From QHXQ01 sp963788965 (GTDB lineage: Bacteria > Acidobacteriota > Blastocatellia > Pyrinomonadales > Pyrinomonadaceae): a stretch of DNA of 64,000 bases. The stretch spans positions 434,001 to 498,000 of the forward strand of contig CAWBIK010000006.1 in assembly GCA_963788965.1 (NCBI GenBank), given 5' to 3'. Below the pieces are notes generated by a model that ran no database searches, was not told the DNA's origin, and saw only the letters and a program-made list of their open reading frames with translations. Below, in pieces: positions 56,045 to 64,000 of the stretch. The position numbers and the translations under genes are program-made. The first letter of the stretch is position 1. Each line of letters starts with the position of its first letter.

Positions 56045-57213
56045 ATGTTTCGTTTCACTACCGCGGGCGAGTCGCACGGGCGCGCGCTGGTCGCAGTCGT
56101 CGAAGGACTGCCGGCCGCCTCGCGGTCGATGTCGCCTTGATTGACCGCGAGCTTGAGCGGCGACAGTGGGGCTACGGGCGCGGCGGGCGCATGAAGATCG
56201 AGCGCGACCGCGCCGACATCATCAGCGGCGTGCGCCACGGCCGCACGCTCGGCTCGCCCGTCGCGTTGTCGATTGAAAATAAAGACTGGCCGGCGTGGAC
56301 CGACGTGATGGCGACCGAGGCTCGCACGCTCGCACCCGACAAAGCGCGGCGTGTGTCGCGCCCGCGCCCCGGCCACGCAGACCTCGCGGGCGGGCAGAAG
56401 TTCGACACGCGCGATCTGCGCGACGTGTTGGAACGTGCATCGGCGCGCGAGACGGCGGCGCGCGTGGCCTGCGGCGCGCTCGCACGCCAGTTGCTCGCCG
56501 CCTTCGACGTTGAGTTGCGCAGCCACGTCATACAACTCGGCGGCGTGCCCGACAAACCGCTCGACCTCGCGTGGGCGCAGATCGCTGCCATCCCCGACGA
56601 CGCGCCGCTACGTTGCGCCGACGCCGACGCACAGGCGCGCATGGTCACTTTGATCGACGAGACGAAGCGCGCGGGCGACACGCTCGGCGGCGTCTTCGAG
56701 GTCGTCGCACGCGGGCTTGTGCCCGGCCTCGGCGCGCACACGTCTTGGGACGCGAAGTTGGACGGGCGCTTGGCACAGGCCGTTATGTCAATCCCGGCGG
56801 TGAAAGGCGTCGCCATCGGCGCGGGCGTGGAGGCGGCGAACTGGCCCGGCTCGCAGGTCCACGACGAGATTTTTTTCGACGCCGCCGCGCACGAATTTGT
56901 GCGCCCGACCAACCGCGCGGGCGGCCTCGAAGGCGGCATCACTAACGGCGCGGAACTGCGCGTGCGCGGCTTCCTCAAACCGATCTCGACGCTGCGCCGC
57001 GCCTTGCGTTCAGTTGATATAGACACCAAACAGGAAGAGGCCGCCGCCTTCGAGCGTTCCGACGTAACGGCCGTGCCCGCTGCCGGTGTCATCGGCGAAG
57101 CAATGGTCGCACTCGTGCTTGCTCAAGCCATGCGCGACAAGTTCGGCGGCGACAGTCTCACGGAGATGCGTCGCAACTTCGACGGCTATCGCGAGCAACT
57201 GCGCGCCTATTGA
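56045..57213 (+). CDS. aroC: Chorismate synthase AroC (apparent 5' frameshift)
   Basis: Final step of the shikimate pathway, EPSP to chorismate, needing reduced FMN. The natural start is ATG 56045 (MFRFTTAGESHGRALVAVVEGLPA), but this frame stops at 56141. The rest (GLAVDVALIDRELERRQWGYGRGGRMKIERD onward) is in the next frame. One missing G in GGCCGCC near 56113 explains the break; the total of 1169 bases is one short of a whole number of codons. Signature blocks HADLAGGQKFDTRDLRDVLERASARETAARVA and the C-terminal DVTAVPAAGVIGEAMVALVLA are intact. Confidence 0.92.
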
Positions 57214-57323
57214 AGTTATCTAAGCCTGTTCTGGTGCTGGCACGCGCGCGCAGTTTCACGTAAGATGAACTCGCCCGCCGGCCACTCATGGCGAGGCGAT
57301 TCAAACAGACAGGTAATTGAAGC

Positions 57324-57839
57324 ATGGCTTTATTGGAGATCGTTAAATACCCGAACCCGGTGTTAGAAACGCCGGGGGCAGTGGTAACTGAATTTGACGA
57401 ACGTTTGCAACGGCTCGTGGCGGATATGTTCGAGACGATGTATGCGGCGCGGGGGGTGGGGCTGGCTGCGCCGCAGGTGGGCGTGGGGCGGCGTCTGTTC
57501 GTGATGGACTGTTCGGGCGGGCAAGACCCGGCGCAGAAAGTCGTGCTGGTTAACCCGATGGTGCTGCGCGTCGAAGGCGAGCAGGTGGGCGACGAGGGGT
57601 GTCTGTCGTTCCCCGGCGTCTTCTTTCCCGTCGAGCGGTCGTTGCGCGCGGTCGTCGCGGCGCAGGACGCGCGCGGCGAACGGTTCGAGTTGGACGGCAT
57701 GGACTTAACCGCGCGCTGCATGCTGCACGAGACTGACCATTGCGACGGCATCGTCTTCATCAATCACACCACGCCGTTGAAACGCGAGATGGTGAAACGC
57801 AAGATGCGCAAGTTGGGCAAAGCGAATAAGTGGATATAA
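57324..57839 (+). CDS. def: Peptide deformylase
   Basis: Removes the formyl group from new N-termini. A 171-residue protein with motif I GVGLAAPQVG (45-53), motif II EGCLSFPG with metal ligand Cys93, and motif III HETDHCDG with His135, Glu136 and His139. ATG 57324 is a clear start. fmt, the gene usually next to def, lies 2.8 kb downstream with a dehydrogenase and an unknown gene inserted between. Confidence 0.97.
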   Translation: MALLEIVKYPNPVLETPGAVVTEFDERLQRLVADMFETMYAARGVGLAAPQVGVGRRLFVMDCSGGQDPAQKVVLVNPMVLRVEGEQVGDEGCLSFPGVFFPVERSLRAVVAAQDARGERFELDGMDLTARCMLHETDHCDGIVFINHTTPLKREMVKRKMRKLGKANKWI

Positions 57840-58063
57840 AGAGACGTTGACAACGTTTGCTGACCGACGCGGTTGCACGCCAGACGGGCGGCGACCGCGT
57901 TTTGTTTTTCGACTGTGTTAAGATGCGCGGCACAACAGGCAGCACACATTGTAGGGGCTTAACCGGCCCGCGTGTTTGTAACTCAAACGGGCAGGGACTT
58001 GCCTTGTCACTACAGTTATGCCATCAGTTTGTGCTTAACGACATACGCATATGAGGAGCGATC

Positions 58064-59651
58064 ATGCAGAGCGAATTTAAGAACGAAGCGTTGACGGACT
58101 TCGGCAAGGAAGAGAACGCGGCGGCGATGCGCGCGGCGCTCGATAAGGTGCGGGGCGAACTGGGCCGCGAGTACCCGTTGGTGATCGGCGGCGAGCGCAT
58201 CAAGACCGGGCGCACGTTTGATAGCGTGAACCCGGCGCGCAAGACCGAGGTGGTCGGGCGCTTTCAGAAGGCGACTGAGGAACTGGCGCGGCGCGCGGTC
58301 GAAACGGCCGACGAGACGTTCAAGAGTTGGTCGCGGACGCCGCCCGAACAGCGCGCCGAACTGTTGTTTCGCGTCGCCCAACTCTTGCGCGAACGACGGC
58401 ACGAGTTCTCCGCATGGATGGTCTATGAAGTGGCGAAGACTTGCCCGAGGCGGACGGCGACACGGCCGAAGCTATCGACTTCTGCGACTTCTACGCGCGC
58501 GAGATGTTGCGCTATGCACAGCCGCAGCCGCTCGTTAAGCTCGAAGGCGAAGAGAACGCGTTGCGTTACATCCCGCTCGGCGTCGGCGTCGTCATCCCGC
58601 CGTGGAATTTTCCGTTGGCAATCATGGCGGGCATGACCGTCGCGTCGGTCGTGACGGGCAACACCGTCGTCCTCAAGCCTTCGTCGGACGCGCCGACCAT
58701 CGCATACAAGTTCTTCGAGTTGCTGGAAGAAGCAGGCTTGCCCGCAGGCGTCGTGAACTTCATGACCGGATCGGGCGCGGAAGTGGGCGACGTTGTGGTC
58801 GATCATGCGCGCACGCGCTACGTGGCCTTCACCGGCTCGAAAGAGGTGGGCTTGCGTATCAACGAGCGCGCGGCGAAGACGCAGGACAAGCAACTCTGGA
58901 TCAAACGCGTCGTCGCGGAGATGGGCGGCAAAGATGCGATCATTGTGGACGCGGACACCGATCTTGACGACGCCGCGACGGGCGTGGTCGCGGCCGCCTT
59001 CGGCTTTCAAGGACAAAATGTTCGGCCTGTTCGCGCGCGATCATTCATGCGGACGTGTATGAACCGATGGTTGAGAAGATCGCTGAACGAACCGCGAAGT
59101 TGCAGGTCGGCGATCCCACGCAAGATGCGACGACGATGAGCGCGGTCATCAATCAGAAAGCGTTCAAGACGATCAACGAGTACATCGAGAAGGGTAAGAG
59201 CGAAGGCGGGCGCGTCGTCGCGGGCGGCGGCGCGGACGGCGAGCAAGGCTTCTTCGTCGAGCCGACCGTCATCGCCGACGTGAAGCCGGGCGACACCATC
59301 GAGCAAGAGGAAATCTTCGGCCCGGTCTTGGCTGTGATCAAGGCGCAAGACTTCGACGACGCGCTCGCTATCGCCAACGATACGCAGTACGGGCTGACCG
59401 GCGCGGTCTATACGAACGACCCTGAAAAGCTCGACCGCGCACGCAGCGAGTTTCACGTCGGCAACCTGTACTTGAATCGCAAATGCACGGGCGCGCTCGT
59501 CGGCGTGCATCCGTTCGGCGGCTTCAACATGTCGGGCACAGACTCGAAGGCGGGCGGGCGCGATTACCTCGGCCTCTTCATGCAGGCTAAGGTCGTGGCC
59601 GAAAAAGTGCGCGCCGGTTATAACGACAAAGAGAAGCGCGACGTGATCTGA
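58064..59651 (+). CDS. rocA: Delta-1-pyrroline-5-carboxylate (glutamate-semialdehyde) dehydrogenase, two apparent frameshifts
   Basis: An ALDH of the RocA/PruA group, oxidising glutamate semialdehyde from proline breakdown. The ATG 58064 follows GAGGAG. Frame 1 runs to about 58440 (...EFSAWMVYEVAKT), frame 2 from there (PEADGDTAEAIDFCDFYAREM, PPWNFPLAIMAG, FTGSKEVGLRI, EMGGKDAIIVD) to about 59018, and frame 3 from KCSACSRAIIHADVYEP to the end (EEIFGPVLAV, GVHPFGGFNMSGTDSKAGG). Both breaks fit single missing bases: a G/C near 58443 and an A in the AAAA run at ~59016, which is exactly at the catalytic Cys. About 529 residues when joined. Confidence 0.9.
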
Positions 59652-59671
59652 TCCACGGAGAGCAAAACGCG

Positions 59672-60647
59672 ATGAAGCGAAGCACCCGACACACTTACTA
59701 TCCGGTGCGCTTGATTGTGCCGGCCGCGTTGTGCGTCGCAAGCATGCTGGCGGTCCTGTGCGCGCGCGCCCCCGTCCACGCGCAGCAGCGCCGGGCGGCG
59801 CGACCGGCGGCGCGCACCTCTTGGACCACACTCTTTCAAGTCTCAGCAGAGTCGGACGGCGCACAGATCGAGCCGATCCTGCGCTTCGCGGGCGCGCGGT
59901 TCGAGCAAGTGCCGGACAGCGGCAAGGGGGCGTTCAACAAACAACTGGCCGGGACGCTCTACAAGGCGGGGCGGCAGCACACAGTCATCTTCGGTGGCGG
60001 GCGCGTCGGCACGGCGACCGTCAAGTCGCCGCTGCCCGACTCCGAGTGTTCGCAGACGTTCGCCAACGTGACGTTCGACGCGCCGATCAAACTCGGCGGC
60101 AACGTCTTCGCCCTCGCCACCGACAGTCAAACGCTCGGCCGGCCCGCGCCTTCGCGCCGCGCGCCGACGCCGGAGGAACGCGCTGCCGTCGGCCGGCTCG
60201 TCGAAAGTTTATACAAGCAGCACGGCGTCCCGGCGGCGCGCGCAAACGCGTTCGACACGATCAACTTGACCGCGACCGATCTGGACGGCGACGGCACGTT
60301 CGAATTGATCGGCACGTTCAAACTCAAACGCACGCCCGACATCAGCGACATGCTGTTTCTGATCGCAGAGTTGCAGGGCGCGGACTATCGTGCAGGCGTC
60401 GGCCAATTACGAGAAGGTCGAGAAAGCGACGTTGGACGAAATCAACGAGGATGCCTTCGCTGGCATCGGCCCTTCAGGCTTCCTCTTTGAAGTGCTGCTC
60501 GATCAGGTTGACACGGACGGCGACGGCACGGGCGAAGTTATCACCCGTAACCTGAGCTTCGAGGGCGTCCACTTCAACCTCTACCGGCGGCGGCAGGGGC
60601 GTTGGCAAAAGGCCGGCGAGTTCTACAACTATCACTGCGCGTACTGA
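59672..60647 (+). CDS. Exported protein with DxDGDG loops (frameshifted), unknown function
   Basis: A signal peptide (LIVPAALCVASMLAVLCARAPVHAQ) and about 325 residues in all. Two calcium-binding-like loops, TDLDGDGTFEL (about 206-216) and VDTDGDGTGEV, resemble FG-GAP/EF-hand-type repeats. Frame 1 runs to about 60382 (...ELQGADYRA); frame 2 continues with QASANYEKVEKATLDEINEDAF to the end FYNYHCAY at 60647. One missing base near CGTGCAG at 60383-60395 fits. The gene sits between rocA and fmt and may be an envelope sensor; no family recognised. Confidence 0.7.
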
Positions 60648-60672
60648 CGCGCGAACTGTTTGCCGACCTATT

Positions 60673-61602
60673 ATGCGTCTGGTCTTCATGGGTACGCCCG
60701 AATCGGCCGTGCCGACGCTCAAGCGTTGTCTTGACGACGGGCACGAGGTCGTCGCCGTGTGGACGCAGCCGGACAGACCGGCGGGGCGCGGCAACAAGTT
60801 GCATGCGCCGCCCGTTAAAGAGTTTGCTATTGAGCACGGCCTCGACGTGCTTCAACCGCAGAAGATCAAGACCGACGAAGCGCGCGCGCTGTTCGCCGCG
60901 CACGACGCGGACGCCGCCATCGTCGTCGCCTACGGGCGCATCCTGCCGTCGTCGTTCCTGCACACGCCCCGCCGCGGCTGCATCAACGTACATTTCTCGC
61001 TGCTGCCCAAGTATCGCGGGGCTGCGCCGGTCAACTGGGCCATCGTGCGCGGTGAAACGGAAACCGGCGTCACCACGATGCAGATCGATGAAGGACTGGA
61101 CACGGGCGCGCTCCTCTTGCAACGCGCGACGCCGATTGGTGCGACCGAAACAGCGCCCGAACTGCTCGCGCGGCTGTCGGGACTGGGCGCGAACTTATTG
61201 AGTGAGACGCTTGCGCGCCTTGACGAGATCGAGCCGCAGCCGCAACACGATGCCGCTGCAACGCACGCACCTATCTTGCGCCGCGAAGATGGTCTGATCG
61301 ATTGGTCGCTGACGGCTACAGAGATCGAGCAGCGCGTGCGTGGCTTACAACCGTGGCCGAACGCGTTCACGCACTGGCGCGATCAACGTCTCGGCCTCTG
61401 GCGCGCGGACGTGGTGACATTCGACGAAGACGCACACAGTCCCGGCAAGATCGTGCGCGCACACGGCGACGAGTTGATCGTCGCATGTGGCGCGGACACG
61501 GCGTTGCGTTTATTAGAAGTGCAACCGGAAGGGCGGCGGCGCATGAGCGCGCGTGATTTCCTGAACGGCGCACACGCGCAGGCCGGTGAGGCGTTAGGTT
61601 AA
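60673..61602 (+). CDS. fmt: Methionyl-tRNA formyltransferase
   Basis: Formylates initiator Met-tRNA. A 309-residue protein of normal length with MRLVFMGTPESAVPTL at the start, the catalytic Asn/His pair in CINVHFSLLPKYRGAAPVNWA (about 102-122) and the C-terminal tRNA-binding fold (RVRGLQPWPNAFT). It precedes rsmB and the PASTA gene with short gaps, a common order in this group. Confidence 0.97.
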   Translation: MRLVFMGTPESAVPTLKRCLDDGHEVVAVWTQPDRPAGRGNKLHAPPVKEFAIEHGLDVLQPQKIKTDEARALFAAHDADAAIVVAYGRILPSSFLHTPRRGCINVHFSLLPKYRGAAPVNWAIVRGETETGVTTMQIDEGLDTGALLLQRATPIGATETAPELLARLSGLGANLLSETLARLDEIEPQPQHDAAATHAPILRREDGLIDWSLTATEIEQRVRGLQPWPNAFTHWRDQRLGLWRADVVTFDEDAHSPGKIVRAHGDELIVACGADTALRLLEVQPEGRRRMSARDFLNGAHAQAGEALG

Positions 61603-61610
61603 AGCGCGTG

Positions 61611-63003
61611 ATGCCAGCACGCACTAGCAAGAAGAAGGCAGGCAACGATACGCGTGTGCGCGTCGTGTCGCCTGCGCGGCGCGTGGCGTTTGTGGTCTTG
61701 AGCCGGGTGGAAGAAGAGGGTGCGTTTGCGTCCGTGTTGTTGGCGCATGCGACTGAAGGGTTGCGCGTTGAAGATCGTGCGCTCTGTTATGAGTTGGTGT
61801 TGGGCACGCTGCGCTGGCAGTTGTGGCTCGACCATTTAATCGAGCATTACGCGGGGCGCGCAGTCGCATCGGTGGATGCACCTGTGCGCCGCGTGTTGCA
61901 TGTGGCGTTGTATCAACTGCGCTTCTTGTCGCGCGTGCCCGCGTCGGCGGCCGTCAACGAGGCGGTGAACCTCGCGCACGCAATGCGTCTGCGCGGGGCG
62001 GCGGGCTTCATCAACGCCGTGCTGCGGCGCGCGACGCGCGAGCCTGATTACGATCCGGCGGCCGCGTTGACGGACGAGAGCGAACGGCTTGCGGTTGCGA
62101 CCTCGCATCCGGCGTGGCTGCTCGCGCGTTGGGCCGGCGCGTTCGGGGATCACAGAAGCTGCGGCGTTGGCGCGCGCGAACAATCAGACTCCGCCGGTTG
62201 CGTTTCGCGTGAACGAGTGGCGCATGAAGACAGAGGCCGTGATCGAACGTCTGCAAGCGGGCGGCGTCGAAGTGCGAGCGTCGGAGCTTGCGCCGGGGGC
62301 GTGGCGCGTGGTTGCGGGCACGGGCGGCGCGACGTTGCGTGCGCTCGCGCAAGAGGGGCTGGTCTATACACAGGACGAAGCATCGCAACTCGTCGCGCAC
62401 GTGTTGGGCGCGCGTGCGGGCGAGCGCGTGTTAGACGTGTGCGCCGCGCCGGGCAGCAAGGCGACGCAGGTGGCGGGCTTGGCAGAGGATCGTGCGTTGG
62501 TGGTCGCGGGCGATCTATATGAGCAGCGACTGCGTGTGGTCGTGGCATCGGCGGCGCGGCAAGAGTTGACGAGTCTGCGCGCGGTCGCGTTCGATGCGGA
62601 GCAGGTGTTGCCGTTCGCGGCCGCGTCGTTCGACCGCGTGTTGGTGGACGCGCCCTGCACGGGCACGGGCACGCTCCGGCACAACCCCGAAATCCGTTGG
62701 CGCTTGTCGCCCGCAGATATAGTCGAACTCTCAGCCCGACAACTCAACATCCTGACGCAAGCGGCCCGCGTAGTGCGACCGGGCGGGCGGCTGGTCTATT
62801 CCACGTGCTCGGTCGAGCCGGAAGAGAACGAACAGGTCGTCGCGGCGTTTCTGCGTGCCCGTCAAGACTTCAGACCCGAACAGGTTGCGGCCGCGCCGCA
62901 CTTGCTCACAGAGACAGGCGCGGCGCGCACTTGGCCGCACAGAGACGGCGCGGACGGCTTCTATGTCGCGGCGCTCGTGCGCCGAAGTGATGCGGGCGTG
63001 TGA
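61611..63003 (+). CDS. rsmB: 16S rRNA m5C967 methyltransferase RsmB (apparent frameshift)
   Basis: The N-terminal NusB-like RNA-binding domain covers about residues 18-150 (ARRVAFVVLSRVEEEGAFAS, DRALCYELVLGTLRWQLWLD). Frame 1 continues to ...ARWAGAFG at about 62147. Frame 2 resumes as ITEAAALARANNQTPPVAFRVN and holds the methyltransferase domain: EASQLVAHVLGARAGERVLDVCAAPGSKATQVA (SAM site), DAPCTGTGTLRHNPEIRW (motif IV Cys) and STCSVEPEENEQVV (motif VI Cys). One extra G in GGGG near 62147 explains the break. ATG 61611 or the overlapping GTG 61608 is the start. Confidence 0.92.
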
Positions 63004-63098
63004 CTTGCGGCACGTCTCGCGCGGGTGCTAGACTCTCGCCCTTGAAAACGCGCTAACCCAGAGCGCGAGCGTGAGAGCAACTGAGGCAACGAGACAAA

Positions 63099-63950
63099 GT
63101 GGTAGAAGCGCAGCGGACGTTCCCGACCTTTCTGACTCGGATCGGCATCCTTCTTGGCATCGCTGTCGCTTTCGTCTTCGGCCTGTTCGGCACGGTCTAT
63201 CTCTCCCTGCGCAGCCCCGAAGTGAAAGTGCCCGAAGTTGTCGGCAAGAACTATATGGAGGCCGAGACGGCGCTGGAACGCTCCGGGCTGAAGTTGCGCA
63301 AACGCGCCTCGCGCTACAGCGCCGAAGCGAAGCCCGACACCGTGCTTGATCAAACACCGCACGGCGGCGATGTGGTGAAAGCAGGACAGACCGTGGCGGT
63401 CGTCGTCAGCCGGGCCGAACAGAAAGAGGGCGAAAGCTCCGTCAGCATCACGCCGAAGCCCGACGAGAAGAAGGACAAAGACGCGGCGAATAAGAACGGG
63501 AACGAGAACGCCAACGCGGCCGTTGCGAACACGAACAACACGAACAAGCCCAAGCGCAACAAGAACACTAATCGCAACGCGAACCAGAACGACAACGCAA
63601 ACGCAAACGCCAACGGCAATGGCAACGCCGTCGCCAACTCGAACCTCGACAACCGGCTCATACTAAACAGCAACGACGCGGGCGCGGGCAACCGCAACGC
63701 GGGCACACGCCCGAACGCGAATACTAATGCCAGCCCCGGCGGCAACACGAACCGCCCGACGAACACGAACACGAACACCAACCCGACCAGAAACACTAAC
63801 AGCAACGCCAACGCCAATCGCGGCGCGACGAACCGCAACGCGAACAACGGCCGGAACACGAATAGCCGCAACACCAACGCGCCCGGCGCACGCAACACGA
63901 ACACGGGGCGCACGAACGCGAACGCGAACCGCCGCCCGCCGGTCAACTGA
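63099..63950 (+). CDS. Membrane-anchored PASTA protein with Asn-rich tail
   Basis: Starts at GTG 63099. One transmembrane helix (IGILLGIAVAFVFGLFGTVYLSL, about 14-36) anchors a single extracytoplasmic PASTA domain (about 41-105, VKVPEVVGKNYMEAETALERSGL ... VVKAGQTVAVVVSR), a fold that binds muropeptides or beta-lactams. From about residue 125 to 283 the chain is almost only Asn, Thr, Ala, Gly and Arg (NANAN, NTNTNT), with a repeating AAC/ACG/GCG codon pattern. The kinase domain usual for PASTA proteins is absent. Last gene of the fmt-rsmB unit. Confidence 0.88.
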   Translation: MVEAQRTFPTFLTRIGILLGIAVAFVFGLFGTVYLSLRSPEVKVPEVVGKNYMEAETALERSGLKLRKRASRYSAEAKPDTVLDQTPHGGDVVKAGQTVAVVVSRAEQKEGESSVSITPKPDEKKDKDAANKNGNENANAAVANTNNTNKPKRNKNTNRNANQNDNANANANGNGNAVANSNLDNRLILNSNDAGAGNRNAGTRPNANTNASPGGNTNRPTNTNTNTNPTRNTNSNANANRGATNRNANNGRNTNSRNTNAPGARNTNTGRTNANANRRPPVN

Positions 63951-64000
63951 ACTTGACCTAGACCGTCAGCGCGGCCGCAGCTACCGGCAAACGGCCTAAC

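Overview
The window is a GC-rich, gene-dense piece of a bacterial chromosome with 50-odd protein genes on both strands. It most resembles an Acidobacteriota genome, probably of the Blastocatellia type. That is an inference from the truncated acidobacterial-type (ADOP/MacB-like) permease at the left edge, the meso-diaminopimelate-type MurE, the paired PilZ proteins, the fmt-rsmB-PASTA gene order and the many secreted or metal-dependent hydrolases. No rRNA gene, phage gene, insertion sequence or CRISPR array was seen. One complete tRNA-Gly(CCC) is present, followed by the 3' half of a second tRNA-Gly.

Layout. 0-6.7 kb: end of an ADOP permease, kduI and phosphoglucomutase, a membrane DnaJ-like protein, a VOC protein, a PilZ protein and an actin-like ATPase. 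6.8-9.5 kb: an envelope set on the minus strand (zinc ribbon, SPOR domain, membrane-anchored N-acetylmuramoyl-alanine amidase). 10-16.5 kb: a PAS-GGDEF-EAL protein next to a PilZ protein, a radical SAM protein, a CBS protein, a PQQ-type sugar dehydrogenase and a RelE-type toxin-antitoxin pair. 16.5-21 kb: amino-sugar genes (SIS-domain isomerase, GH20 hexosaminidase, NagX-like membrane protein). 21-31 kb: a membrane glycosyltransferase, a D-aminoacylase-like hydrolase, murE, an APC permease, lysA, a class V aminotransferase and an FMN reductase. 31-37 kb: GH43 and GH1 glycosidases, tRNA-Gly and an M28 peptidase. 37-44 kb: a GMC oxidoreductase, groES-groEL under a CIRCE operator, a Fis-type HTH protein, CvpA and purC. 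44-54 kb: an M1 aminopeptidase with HEAT repeats, an orphan OmpR-type regulator and two tandem paralogous AMIN-like/transmembrane/HEAT proteins. 54-64 kb: uvrB, aroC, def, a delta-1-pyrroline-5-carboxylate dehydrogenase, an exported DxDGDG protein, fmt, rsmB and a PASTA protein with an Asn-rich tail.

Two features matter for any user. First, at least eight and probably ten genes are broken by what look like single-base indels, mostly missing bases in short G/C or A runs (amidase, zinc-ribbon/SPOR, purC, M1 aminopeptidase, AMIN/HEAT A, aroC, P5C dehydrogenase twice, the DxDGDG protein, rsmB). Almost all are conserved genes whose reading frame resumes immediately, so consensus error in a long-read or draft assembly is likelier than real pseudogenes. 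Second, many intergenic gaps hold inverted arrays of 7- or 8-base tandem repeats of several unrelated families (CACGAAGA, GTCAGCR, GTGACRR, GATGAAT-like, CTGATCR). They fold into hairpins at gene ends and are not explained by any named element I recognise.

The best candidate for an undescribed system is the tandem pair of membrane proteins at 48.0-53.9 kb, each with a periplasmic AMIN-like domain and cytoplasmic HEAT arrays, encoded just downstream of an orphan response regulator.
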